Positions 47,625 to 59,800 of a stretch of DNA of 64,000 nucleotides are shown in pieces. Numbering within the stretch: the stretch's first letter is position 1; every line of letters begins with the position of its first letter. The position numbers and the translations under genes were made by a program. Location: positions 332,771 through 396,770 of the forward strand of contig BDGG01000010.1 of the NCBI GenBank assembly GCA_001949185.1, read 5' to 3'. Source of the DNA: Ramazzottius varieornatus. Taxonomy: Eukaryota; Tardigrada; Eutardigrada; Parachela; Ramazzottiidae. The notes under the pieces were generated by a model. The model searched no databases and was not told the origin of the DNA. It saw only the letters and a list, made by a program, of their open reading frames with translations.

Positions 47625-49112
47625 TTAGTCGCAGGTTCGGTGTGAGCCATATTTCGCACCCAGTTCTTTCTTGAAGGCAGAGTACAGTTGCCGATTGCGC
47701 GCATTTTCTTTGGTTTTGCTTTTATGGAAACCTTCCTTTGTTTTGTACCCACCATGCACTACGAAAGCCCGGTCCAGCACTGAGAATCTGTAGCCTGTCA
47801 TGTGCATTTCACAAGCCTAAAACAAACCCACAAACTAATTTATTTTTGACTTTCTGTTTGCTGAAGACAGTTTTCACCTGGCTGATTCGATTGAATCCGT
47901 ACTGTTGGAACCGCGCATCGTACATGGGTGCAGAATTCTTCGTGATGTAGAACGGCTCCCATGGATCGATCCATTCAACGTTGTAAGCGACTTGTAGAGG
48001 AGCAGTGTCGGGAGACTCTAGTGTAGTCCATCGTCCGTAGTTCGTGGGCTGCTGACACGGCCAGCAGACTTCGAAGTAGAAAGGCCGAACTCGCATTCGA
48101 ACGAGCAGAACCAGCAGCTCGCTCTTGGTGGAAGGGTACTCGACTTCTCGGTCAGAGGAGGAAGTGGCTAACTCGAAAGCTGGAAGAACGTAAGCAAGTT
48201 TGCTGCCTGATTCGAGCGAAAGTTGGTTATGGAGGAAAGCCAGGAAGTCGCGATGAAGATTGATGTTCGGCGTCATGTCGATGTCCAGTACGAGAACGTA
48301 ATCTGCCTTGACGTATTTCCGGCCAACGTTCCGGAGGAGGTTGTTGGGGTAAGGCACGGAGAGCGCGTAGTTGTCAGGCTTCTCGACTTCCGGATGGGAA
48401 AAACTGTCAATCAAAAACATTTATATCAGTCAGTCGACGCGAAGTCGCCAGTGGTCAGCTGGATAACATAACCTCATATGCGCAGCAACTCAATGCATGC
48501 ACCATGGCGGCGCACTTGTGCGCAGCGCCGACTCCGCCCATGTACACAAAAAGTGCAATCATTGATTACTTGATTTTGTTTTGGTTTGGTTTACCTTTTC
48601 ACAAACTTCGAACATTCCTCAGCGTCCACTTCCGAATACACAAGTGACTTCCCCGAAGGCCTGACATCGGATAGCGTCACGATATGGAAGGTAACGAAGC
48701 GCCAAACAACCTTGTCGCACGCTCGAAGACGAGAGATCTTTTTCACTACGCTAGAAAATATCTGTACAGTTGGAGTGAAGACGGCGAGCGAGATGGGCGC
48801 TTCCCAACGCAGCGCTAAGGCAGGCAGTCGCTCCAAATGGGCGCTGGTGGTATGGGAAACCAAAATCAACGTTTCATTAAGCGCGGACGAGCCTGGAGAA
48901 AACATACGGGGGTAGACAAGGTAGCCGTCCAGTTCTTCGACAACGAAGGGATTTGTTAAGAGGCTTCTGTCGGGAGCAGTCACTCTGTCCAGGCCGAGCT
49001 TTTCTCGGAGCTTCCTTGCACCTAAAAGCAAATACAGAGCGATACATACGAACAAAATTGCTAAGACTATCCTGGTCAATAGCACAAGATTCCGACGATG
49101 GGCATGTCGCAT
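47625..49112 (-). CDS. B4GAT1: Beta-1,4-glucuronyltransferase 1 (GT49)
   Basis: Golgi enzyme of the GT49 family; B4GAT1 adds the GlcA that primes matriglycan on alpha-dystroglycan. Three exons: 48595-49112, 47878-48403, 47625-47816, giving 411 aa (human 415). The basic N-terminus MRHAHRRN and hydrophobic anchor LLTRIVLAILFVCIALYLLL form a type II signal-anchor. The catalytic domain has VPYPNNLLRNVGRKYVKADY followed by VLVLDIDMTPN, whose DID (about residues 213-215) is the metal-binding DxD. The acceptor-side block is WIDPWEPFYI...YDARFQQYGFNRISQ, then ACEMHMTGYRFSVLDRAFVVH. It ends KYGSHRTCD. All motifs and phases are intact. A divergent GT49 paralogue cannot be excluded, but length and block order favour B4GAT1. 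Confidence 0.9.
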
Positions 49113-51095
49113 CTTTGGAAGCCAGAAGTCGGAATAAAAATCGATAAAACTTCCGGTTTCACTTTCACTTTACGTACCTCCCGAAGTGGCGCAGGCGCGC
49201 ACCATCACGTCAGGCGTGACCTTTGACAGTCACCCAAGGGCTGAGGCAAGTTACCGAACCGCACCGGTCCGTCCAATCCGCAATCGGCGCCGCTAGACGG
49301 CTGAACAAGTGCGAGATTGCGATGTTCTCCCCAGGCTGATCTGATAGCGGTTGATTTACCTTGATCGATTGGCCACTTTGCGCACCTGTCAATTAATTCA
49401 ATTTTATGGGATCTCCATTCGGATTTCGGTATCTTTCTATTGGGATCTTTTCTTCCGGATCTTCACCGCATCCAAAAGATATCTTTGTTTATCCGGACTG
49501 ACACGCCATCGTACCCGTGGGATCTGGAAGACTGGAACCACCTGTGGACTGTCCAGTAAGTTTGGATTTATGTTGCCATACCAGCTGAACTTGTGCGCCA
49601 TATTCTCTCTCATGTCTCTTTGTTGTGGATCTTCTTATAGTCACTATCCGACTTCTTTCTAATCCTTTACGTATGAAACTGTGCTTCCATCTCGTTCCAG
49701 AAATCAAGAAAGGCGTCTGGTGATACCCGGAATTTCGAAACGTCGTTTCGTCTTGGGATCTAAGTGGGAAAAGTTCGAACGGCCATTATCGAAACTGTCG
49801 GAATGATCTACAAGTTGATGGAAGCTTCCATCGTTTTTGTCATCTGTAATGTCTAATAAGGTAGGCCCCCAGTCTGGAATTCTGTTCAGCGTTTAAGGTG
49901 ATCCAGGCAAGTTCAGGCAGAGAGATCTCGAAGTCTATGGCCGGTCAACTTGCTCCCGTCGTTCATTCCCGAACCGAGCGATAACTGCAGTTTCGCAAGC
50001 ATGTTGCTGCTTGCATCAAGACGCAGAACGCTAGAAAAAAGCTGAAAAGCCAAGGCTTTGATTTCTGAGAAATTTTGGTGAAAAAGGTTCGAAATCAGAG
50101 TGGAAGATGGCGTGGAGGTTAATAGGCCCTGCGAACTCTTACCCGAAATAAACAGAGGTCAGCGCATGACGTCATTAAGTACCGGAGGTGATTCAGGTGT
50201 TTCATGCACGTGGTCACGTGTACGCAGTGATCTAGATGCGCCAGCAAAGCAGGATAGAGTCAGGTGGCGGGTGGTACTGTAGTGGCGACGGTTTCAGGCG
50301 GTATGGAACCCGGTTGGAAAACAGGTTTGGTGGTCATGAAATCGTCACGTTCATTGATGTGAACGAATTCGGAATTATTTCTCGGCGGGGCTGCACCACC
50401 GAAAGATTGTTTGCACTGTTTTTGACATTGAGCTCCTTCAAGTTTCAGCTTCAATTTTCAACACATGTGCAGCATTTCAAACAAGCTTGACTCTTTGCCT
50501 GGGTAAAGTTCCTTTGCAGCAAGCAGCATGTGTTGTGTGGCATAGTTGGCTTTTCTAAATTGTGCTGTCCTTCATCTCTTGTCGACTCTTCATCCTGCTG
50601 GCCAGCGCTAGCCACTCGTTTCTTCTCCACTCTCACTTGTGTGCAGCCACCTTGAACTCTTTGCCTGACTATCGTGTCCGTACACCTGAGCTGCTCTCTC
50701 TCTCTCTCTGTAGGCTAAAGGAATCCGGTTGCTCATTTTCTCTACTCTACTGACTTCATGCTAGTTTAGTAGCACACAGTCCACCATGTGAAACCACTTG
50801 CATCTCGGAGAAAACCTTCGTCTTCACTGTCCTGATTTTCCTCGCTCGTTTCCAGCTACTTTTCTCCCTCCGTGAGCTCTTCTTCCTTCCTGTTACTATC
50901 GCTTTGCTGCTTTCCGTTTCTTCTTCAAATCTTCTTGAAGTTTTAGCTTTCACCACCACAGAAGAGTGAGTTCGAAGCATCTCGCGCAGAAGCTCCACAT
51001 AACAGTGTGATATCCGGTTGATATTGTGGACTAATAGTCTCTCTGTTGATTTGTAGAGAGACTGGGACAGTGCGAACTATCAAGAGTTGGAAAAT
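49113..51095. other. Upstream region of PTBP gene
   Basis: B4GAT1 and PTBP diverge across nearly 2 kb. No coding exon is firmly supported. A frame ending DTPSYPWDLEDWNHLWTV before a perfect donor (49553/GTAAGT) is the best candidate for a 5' exon, but its phase does not fit the first PTBP exon. Acceptors at about 50713 and 51056 suggest untranslated exons. Pyrimidine tracts are frequent from 50.5 kb on. Confidence 0.35.
50694..50713 (+). promoter_or_regulatory. (CT)n tract and acceptor-like site upstream of PTBP
   Basis: Eight CT dinucleotides run straight into gtag at 50710-50713. UCU-rich tracts like this are the known RNA-binding preference of PTB proteins, whose mammalian genes autoregulate by splicing. 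Placement just upstream of the PTBP coding exons makes feedback plausible; this is inference. Confidence 0.35.
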
Positions 51096-54000
51096 ATGAA
51101 TGGTCTCTTGACATCGCCAATGTCGACCTCTGGAACCACCACGACGACAGGAGCCACCAACGGCGTTGTGAGCAATCACTCTTCCATGATGAATAGCAAT
51201 AACCATCATAACGGCACATCAACTAACGATTCAGAGCAGCTGAAGAAGGTCAGTCCCAGAAAAACTGACATGTAGCGTAAGATAGGTCCGTTGCTAAATA
51301 TCTCTAAAAGTCATGCTTCTCCATCCTGTGTGCTCGTGATTGGGTATGCTGTGCAATGTAGTGGAAAGCGTGGCTGAAGATGGCCTTTTCCGGTCGGGTT
51401 CGCTAATGTTGAGTTTTGCGTTTCCAGGCCAGACTGGACTGTGACGGGATTTTACGCGATAGTCCAGGTGATAGTTCGAGCAACAGCTCGTATCTAAACC
51501 ACAACAGTCCGGGGAGTAACGGCGGAGGCGACGCCGGAGAACGAATGCCCAATGGTGGAAGCAGTATTCAGACACTAGGCTACATCAATGGCACCATGTC
51601 ACCTTCGTCGAATATCCTAACTTCCCATCCCAGAATGAGTAACGGCATGCAGCGACAGAACTCGAACTCCTCCACCTCAAATGGCGCCAATAACCGTACT
51701 GGCTCGACTAACCAGCACAATGTCAACTCACCTTCTAGAGTCGTGCATATACGGGGCATCCCGTTGGAGGCACATGAAGAGGACATAATGGCACTAGGTG
51801 CACCTTTCGGGAGGATCTCGAATGTGCTGCTTCTTAAAGGCAAAAACCAGGTATAAGACACAATCTTTCAGTCGAATATCGTTCGATACTCTATCCTTAC
51901 ATTTTTCACAGGCTTTTCTGGAGATGGCCGAAGAATCCGCGGCCATTGCAATGGTCAGCAGTTACAATTCGGGCCAGCCTTGCTTGATCAAGAGCCGACC
52001 TGTCTGGATTCAGTATTCTTCGCACAAGGAACTCAAGACGGACAATGCTTCTTCCAATAACGTAAGTTTCTGAGTTGTCCCAAACAGACTATGATGAGAG
52101 CTCGGCAAACAAAATCGACCAGTTCTTTTCCCTAAGTGGCGCATATTTCCAGTGTGATTAGCTGAACGCGTGCGCCATCTGGAAAACTCGACCAGATCGC
52201 ATTTCCAAGTAGCGCAATTTGTGAATGATTTAGACTGGGAGCATCCGCTACTTCGGGAAATCGATCTGGTCGAGTGTTTTTGCCGAGCTCGCAGGTAAAG
52301 CGTCGAGGATTTGAAGTTTAATCATTGGGCTTTTTGACTGTAGTCTATTCGGACGCAGGCGGTTCTCAAGTCAGCCATGCCTGTCATGATGGTCCAGCAA
52401 CAGTCGCAACACCTCTTGACCGGTAACGGTTCGTCGCAGAACGTTTCCGGACAGGGGAATGGTTTGCCATTGGATGTGGGGCAGAATGGGGGCAGTAACA
52501 GCAGTGGATCGTATGGCGGAATCAACACGATTCTTCGTGTCGTGGTAGAGAACGCGATGTACCCAGTCTCACTCGATGTTCTCCATGGTGTAAGTTTTTC
52601 CTCTCGGACTTCCTTGTTAGATATCTGATGGATTTTTGTCTAAAGATTTTTGGACGCTTCGGGAAGGTTCTGAAAATCATCATCTTCACCAAGAATCGTA
52701 AGAATGTGCTTGAGCAATAGGCAGAATACAAAGAACTTAACGATGCTTGTTTAACCGCGATATTTTTGCAGATCAGTTTCAAGTGCTGATACAGTACATG
52801 GATCGTCAGTCGGCTTCTGCTGCCAAACAGGTATGTACAAGCAAGCATCTGGAGTGATACGAAGAGGCATTTGTTTGTTCGCTCGGTTTTCTTCCCTTAA
52901 ATCGCAGGAGGCTGGAAAGTTCTGACTAGTCGTTTTAAAACTGAAATATGACTGCCCGTTTCTTGGTGTAATCTGCGAGCTCATCGGTTGGTTCTGAAAG
53001 AAGTCCTAGCTGATTTCCTTGATGGACATTCAAAGAACCCACGAGAAGTTACATGTTGAGCGAACTGCATACAATGGTTGTTGTTTGACAGAACTTAGAC
53101 GGGCAGAATATCTACACGGGCTGCTGCACCCTGCGCATTGACTATTCACGGTTGGATAACCTGCGAGTGACCTACAACAACGACAAGAGCCGCGACTTCA
53201 CCAACCCCAACTTGCCCAGCGGCGAGAACAGCTCCAGCTCTTCCATGCACAACGCCATGGGCCTCCAAGACTCCTTGGCCGCTTCCGCTCTCCATCCATT
53301 CCAACGTGAGTCTCCTTTCCCTTCTTTCCTGATCAAAATTCTCCATTGAATGCTTTTGTAGTCGGCCCCGGAGGTGGAATGAGCCATTCAGCGGCGGCTG
53401 CAGCCTCTCTGCAGGCGGCTTCGCTTCTTCATGGATTCCACAATGGCGGAAATGGCAACCATAATGCCCTGGCGTCCATGGGCCAGAATGCTCAGGTGAC
53501 TGCACAAGCTGTCTACAACGCTTCCATCTTGCAAGGTACGAAATTGATACCCGAAAGGATACTTTGATAGAAAACTGGGACATTGGCAAACAAACTCGAC
53601 AAGTTAGTTTCTCAAGTGGCGCACGCTTCCAGCCGAAAACACAGGAAAGGTGCACCACTTGAGCAGACAGTTTTGTCCGGTCTTCCAAGTGGCGCACGCT
53701 TCCAGCCAACAACACTGGAAAGGTGGGCCACTTGAGCGAACACACTCGTAGAGTTTGTCTGACGAGCTTCCGATTGTCTCATGGGTCTTTGAACTTCGTG
53801 CTGTCTTACAGCTTTGTTATCTGTTGGCTTTTCTTTACAGCTGGATTGGCGGCTGGAGCTTTCGGTACTCGTCAGCCGTTCGTGGGGACCAATGGCCATA
53901 TGAATGGATCTGGTATGCCAGGAGGAGCTGTACTTTTGGTCAGCAAGTTCGACGAGGAGGTACTTTTTATTTCCTTGTTTCACGTGACAATTTCAGCTTT

Positions 54001-55278
54001 CATTTCAAGCAGTCTTCAACCGATCATGTTATCTATGCGCTTGTTTGAGTTTTACACGGCTGAAGTTGCTCTTGGCTGCGGAAGCTGTGTTCTGTAGGTC
54101 TTCTGACTCTGACGCTATGTTGTTTTTCTTTCTTTTGTGCAGTTGGTCACACCTGATGCCCTCTTTACCCTCTTCGGTACGTCCATTTTGATTTTACTCT
54201 CAACGCTTCATTTCCTCTGCGCCATCACGCACTAATTCATCGGCTCATCTACGTTTCATCAAACTAATTCTACTCTCTAGCTTCCCTCTTTAAATTCCTA
54301 ACGCTTCCGTCCTTGCGAGAAGTTCGAGCACTTTCTTCCTCATTAAACCTAATGTGATACGGTGTCTTTTTGGTTTGCAGGAGTGTATGGCGATGTGACG
54401 CGGGTGAAGATTTTGTACAACAAGAAGGATACTGCGCTGGTGCAGATGGCCGATCCGCGCGGAGCTCAACTGGGTAAGTGAAGCTTGCCTGGCAGAAGAA
54501 TGATATCAGTAATAAGTTTGGTTCTCTTTCTGTAGCAATCATGCATCTGGACCGTCTGAAGCTGTACGGTAAACAGATGAAAGTCAGCATGTCCAAACAT
54601 AACGAAGTGCAGATGCCCAAGGAAGGTTCAGGATCTGATTCGGGCTTGACCAAAGAGTACATCAACTCGCCGCTGCACCGCTTCAAGAAACCCGGCTCCA
54701 AGAACTACGCCAACATCTACCCCCCTTCCGAAACCCTCCATCTCTCTAACATTCCGTAAGTTCTTTCCTCCCTTTTACATCCATTTCTCGCTCATAAAGA
54801 GACTTTTCAGGCCTGGCATGTCCGAAGAAGAAATCGTACAGACCTTCGTCAAGAACGGTTACACTCCCAAACAGATTAAGTTCTTCCCGTAAGAAGACCA
54901 TCCCAGTACCAGTACGTTAAATGTACGGTTTGAGAGCGCTTGTTTACGATCTTTCGGTTGTAGGAAGGACCATAAGATGGCACTGGCCTTGATGGAGACT
55001 ACGGAACAAGCCGTAGAAGCTCTCATCGTACGTACTATAAATCATTTCACCGAGATCGTTATATCGAGTGGCGCACGTTTACATTGTCAGTGGACGAGAG
55101 TGTGTGCCACTTGAGAAAAAAACCGATCTGGGTCAAGTCATTTGCCCCGTTTTAATCTTGCTTTTGCTCATCTGTGTTTTGTGCGGCTTTTCTGTAGAAA
55201 CTGCACAATTTGCAACTGAACTGCAATACGCACCTGCGTGTTTCTTTCTCGTCAAGAAGGATCAACGATGTTAACTGA
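51096..55278 (+). CDS. PTBP1: Polypyrimidine tract-binding protein (PTBP/hephaestus)
   Basis: Nuclear splicing regulator with four RRMs that bind UCU-rich RNA. Fifteen exons in phase: 51096-51248, 51428-51850, 51912-52061, 52344-52589, 52646-52697, 52772-52830, 53092-53305, 53362-53535, 53841-53959, 54143-54176, 54381-54473, 54536-54755, 54811-54888, 54964-55027, 55198-55278, giving 719 aa (vertebrate about 530-560). The extra length is an Asn/Ser/Gly-rich N-terminus of about 145 residues and longer linkers. RRM1 starts [17 protein letters not shown] and has [16 protein letters not shown]2 has [18 protein letters not shown] and [20 protein letters not shown]3 has [20 protein letters not shown] and [12 protein letters not shown] follows. 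RRM4 has [15 protein letters not shown] and ends [14 protein letters not shown]. The frame is open upstream of the ATG to an acceptor at 51056, so an earlier exon could supply the true start. Three introns contain dyad repeats. Confidence 0.96.
52103..52285. mobile_element. Miniature element: paired dyad units inside terminal inverted repeats
   Basis: In a PTBP intron. Outer arms cggcaaacaaaatcgaccag (52103-52122) and ctggtcgagtgtttttgccg (52266-52285) are inverted copies (16 of 20). Inside lie two dyad units: taagtggcgcata...gcgtgcgccatctgg (about 52133-52186) and aagtagcgcaatt...catccgctacttc (about 52207-52256). Confidence 0.7.
53585..53763. mobile_element. Miniature element: paired dyad units inside terminal inverted repeats
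   Basis: In another PTBP intron. The outer left arm is ggcaaacaaactcgac and the right arm is tagagtttgtctgac. Two units close to each other in sequence lie inside: ctcaagtggcgcacgcttcc...ggtgcaccacttgag (53612-53664) and caagtggcgcacgcttcc...ggtgggccacttgag (53686-53736). The inner loops both contain cttccagcc and ctggaaagg-like complementary ends, extending the stem. Confidence 0.75.
55066..55115. repeat. Dyad-symmetric intronic repeat unit
   Basis: Single unit in the last PTBP intron with arms gagtggcgcacgt and gtgtgtgccacttgag. Confidence 0.7.
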
Positions 55279-56885
55279 AGAAGCTTCTAGAAGAAAGATG
55301 GACCGTTTGCCAGTCGTCTTTGAACAGAGCTAACGTTCAGTCTCTGTCGAATATTCCTCTGACCTGCTTCCATCTCTCTATTCCCTCTCTCTTTGAACCA
55401 CACTTTCCTTTTTCTGACCAGGAAGTTTGCCTTGCATCTCCTTTTTGTTGTTTTTTTTATGAACTTGGCCTTCACTGTTTTTTTTGAGCTGGGTGGTCCT
55501 TTCTTGGGAGTTAAACTTTAAGCTTAATCCTTACCTTACTTATCTATCCTTTGTTGGGGAATGAATTTCAGTTACTTATTTCCTTGTTCAATCCTTGCAT
55601 GCTCTGCGGAAGTATGCTTGATGTTGTATCTCTGAAACTGTCTGGCTTCGGCTGGTTCCCCCACTTCGTCTGTTTAGTTTCTTCTTTGTTGAGGGTTGGT
55701 TCTTCCGGCGTGTGCCTTGCCTTCGGAACTTTGATCGACTCTGTTCATAGTTCACACCCATATGACTGGACGTTGACTGTTTTTTATACTGTTCACGCTT
55801 TCCAACCATAGAAAGTTGCCTATATTTTTGATTATGGACCAAGTGCCTTTTCATATTCCCCTCAAAAATATTCTTTACTAACCTGAATAAAGTAACTTAT
55901 TTTTTACCACAAGTTCCCGCCTTGCTCCGCTGTTCAGTTCCATATATCGCAGCCGTCGCTGGACCGACAGATGCTAATTTACGCGGTGGTTGAAGCCTTT
56001 AAAAATACACATTAAAGGAGGTCAAATTTTTCCGACATTGCACAGGTTGAAAAATTAGGGTAAAGACAAGACAGTCCCGAAACTAAAACGCTAAAAGGTA
56101 GCTTTGATATGAATCAAATCAGAAAAATAGCTGACTTATAAGAGCTTATTGTTAGTTTTTCGCACATCAGTGACACGATCTAAAGTTATAGGTAATGGCG
56201 GATTTACGCTGGTTTTGTACAAAATGACTTCCATGAAGAAAAATTAAACTCTTGTAATGAGAAACGGTAAAAAAACGATGGTCGCGAGTGGCAGCTGCGT
56301 GTATTTTTATCCAGGTTCGAAAAGCGAAGCACAGTAGGAAGCACCTACATATCCGACGAAGGGTTCTCTCCCACTTCTCCTTTCTTCGACCTATGTGATC
56401 AAAGAGTAAAACAGCGTCGACAAGTTTCCTTTTCCATCGAAAACCGAAAAAAATGCCGGTTGGCTCTTTTACGACCACATAATTATCTTTCACCGAGTCT
56501 AAAGAAAATAGCTTCACCGGTAGCCGTACCGGTATATATCCCAAGAAACACAGCCCCAAAAAAAGATTGACCCTTTGCACGAATAACCGGTAAATTATTT
56601 TGGAAGAATAGCGTAAGAGATTTTTCAAAAAGGCAAGGGGAAGTGAAGAAGTGCAGTGGGATATTTCAGTGAAGAAAATAGAATATGAAGAAAGTAGACG
56701 ATGCGGTTAAAATTTTCTACAGTTGCCGGCGGGAAGATTGTCGCAAAGAAGCAGTTAGACCGTTACAGGAGGAAGACGAGGACTAGCTGTGGTTTCCTCG
56801 CTATGAGTGAAAAGGGGGATGTGTTTTTTTCTTTGTGACTTGTACAGAAGAGATACAGGGTTACTGGTGCGGAGAATGTTAGGAC
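55279..56885. other. Convergent 3' regions of PTBP and paxillin genes
   Basis: Probably 3' untranslated sequence of both genes. The PTBP side is strongly pyrimidine-rich (ctctctattccctctctctt near 55.37 kb), with poly(A)-signal-like aataaa near 55887-55892. A 153-codon minus-strand frame at 56167-56628 is open but has no recognisable motif and lies where the paxillin 3' UTR is expected, so I do not call it a gene. Confidence 0.45.
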
Positions 56886-59800
56886 TTACCCGTAGAGACG
56901 ATCGAAGCAGTTGTGGCACCAGGGCTTATTAGCGTGCTCTTTGAACGTTCCCTTGTTCAGGGGACGGACACAGTAGGAGCAAACAAAGTGATCAGGATGA
57001 TACTTTTTGCCCATGGCTGTGATACAGCGACCGCTAATAGGCGCCTGGCAGCCGCCACAAACTGACCCTCGATTGGCGTGGTAGTGTAGCTCGCAGTATG
57101 GCCGACCATCCAAATCAAAGAACGATCCGCTCTCGAAAGGCCCTTTGCAATCCTGGAATTGACAACTGAAATTAGCTTCTGTACCTGTTCCTTCTTCCAC
57201 AGTACCTGAACCGAACTTGTCTTACGTGGCAAACAAAGCACTGTTTATGCCACTGGGCATCGAGAGCCGTCAAGTAGGTTCCCGCGATGGGCTCGTGACA
57301 ACCGGCGCATTGTGGAGCGAAGGTCTTCAAGTAGCATTGTTCGCAGAATGGCCGACCTTCGCGCTGCATTTCGAATGAATTTAGGGAAAAGTAACTTCAG
57401 AAGATTTGGAAAGGGCAGTGAGCTGAAAGGTATATCATACCTCGTGGAAACTGTGCTCTCCGAACGGAGCGTTACACCGAGCACAGCAGAAGCATTCGGG
57501 ATGCCAGGTTTGATCCAAGGCCGTAAAGCATGTCTATAAGCAGCCAATGCAAGCGTCAAAATATGCGAGAAAAATAATCACAGCGCATGCATATTTTTCA
57601 GAAGCCATTATTCACGTTTTAGTTGGAAAATGTGAGCATCGAGTGCCGGACGTTTTCCACGAGATTTTCTCCGCAGTTGCCAGTAGAGTGGCGCCACTAG
57701 GGCCTACCACTGCGGCGCGTAGTCGGAAAACGTGTAATGGCTCTCGGAATTTTTCCGAGGGTGGTCCGCAACCGGAAGCTGTAGGACCTGGACTAGATAC
57801 TTACATCCTTGATAGCTGCGTGACAGCGAGCACATTTCATGGCGAACTGCTCGTAATAGTCCTTCTCGCAGAAGGCGCGCCCGTTCTTCTCAAAGAAGGG
57901 CTGGGTCCTCAGCGGTGTCTGGCAGGTACCGCATCGGAAGCATTCCATGTGCCAGACTTTACCAAGAGCCGTGACAACCTAAAGAGATGCAATATGCTCA
58001 CTCATCTGACATCATGGTGACTTGCCAGCTTTCCTGCCGGCATGACAGATGGCGCCATTCTTCGTGTCAGATTACGGTGCAACATGAGGAGATTATCTGA
58101 CTTCCGCTTCTTCAGGATGTGCAATGTGACCATTTGCAGCGTGCCATGTTACGTCCAGCAAGCTTGTTAGATCGCCGCCATGCAGTAAGCAACTCATTAG
58201 GTACACTCAATGATTAGCGTATTGCAAGCAACACCGAAAGCATGTGCAGAAAATCAAACAGCGAGCAGCAGCGGCAAGTTTCCGACTCCGAAATGCGTTT
58301 CGATTTAACCCCCCCCCCCCCCAGAAACTTTTACTGCCCGTGCTTTGTTTGCCAACTAAAGGCTAGGTTCAGCAGTGAGACCGTGTGAAGAAAGGACTCG
58401 ATATGGTGAGGTCCGAATGAGCACCAAGTGGACTACAGGGAAATTACCATTCTCATGTTTGTGACGGACCTTGAAAAGCTAAAGTCCATTCGGCAGTGTG
58501 CTACTCCTCAAGCTAGTTACAAGAACTCTGAAAAAACTCCACCTTCTAAATTTTAAGCAAACTTATATTTCACTGGTCCTCGGTGTTTCTTCCCTCAGCT
58601 CGAATAAAAAAACCACTCGTCTCGCGGTTTGGAAACCCAAGCGCTGTATTGAGAAAGCCAGATAAAATCCCTGTAGTTGCACCGTACTCGACCGAACATG
58701 GAACTACGGGAGCCTCTAAAAAAAACAGGTTTCTTACCTGGCCCGAGACGTTCTTGGCGCAGCCGGCACATACGTTGTCAACACCCGCTGTCCCCGTAGT
58801 GGAGGAGTCTTGGCGGACAGTGCTACGATCGAGCGTACTACTAGCCCCAGCGTCATAACGATCGCTGGTGTCTCTACCGGGACTAGTCCTACTTCCTTTG
58901 TAGCTGCTGGTATCCCTGGCGGGCGACGGCGAGTAGCCTCCCCGATCTTCTTGCTGTTGTTGCTGCTGGCGACTGCTATAGGTGGTGGTCACCGTTTCGC
59001 TTTGCTGCGTTACTCGACGGTTGGTTCCTGTGTTGCCCGAATCTCGGGTATCCGAGCCATTCTGTCAAGAGAAGGAAGAATCAAGTTCCCACTTATGTAA
59101 GCCTACAGAAGCCGAAAAATCTGCACGAAACAACATCGTAGGAAAAACGGCGTCTTCCTTGTAAAGTCACCGGTGCGGCTGTGCTCGGTTGCGGACATTC
59201 AGTGGGAAAGGTACAAAACCATCTTACAGACAGTACACGCAAGACGAGAGATTATGGTCCAGTAAAAATTATGGGACAGGCGGAAAGGACGACGAAATGG
59301 AAATTCGACCGTAGAAAAGTGGCGAAAAATGTGTTATTGTGAATCGGTCGCGTACGTACGTGCTCCCGTACCGCCGTAGCGAAAAGGCCTGTACCATAAT
59401 TTATACTGTACCATAATTTCTCGTCCTGCGTGTACTGGTCGCGAATTTTTACTCGTCAAGAAAGCCGCGGCTTGAACCTTTGAGGTTTATCGGTGGTAAT
59501 AAAGCGACTTACCACTTTGAAGTCGTTGAGGGTGGCCATCAAGTCGTCCAGTTCTGCCGTAGCCCCAGTGCCACGGAGCGTCTGCGTCGAAGGTTGAATT
59601 TTGCGCTGAGGTCCCGGGGACTTGGGTCGAGATATAAGGCTAGGAGAATCGGAGCCTTCGCTGCGTTCGCGATGACGTTGTTGCTCGATGGGACTCTGAC
59701 GATAACCAGAGCCGGAAGCAGTTGTATCGTTCATGCTCATCGTGTTGCTCTCATTGCGCGAGAAGGAGTGGGTCACTTGGGTTCCTGGGGCGTACACTCC

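Noticed and set aside
10696-55115. CRISPR-like reading of the repeated palindromic units
   Set aside because: Units are tens of kilobases apart in introns of a eukaryotic genome, diverged, and without regular spacers or cas genes.
56167-56628. 153-codon minus-strand frame
   Set aside because: Located where the paxillin 3' UTR is expected, no homology recognised, no acceptor linking it to another exon.
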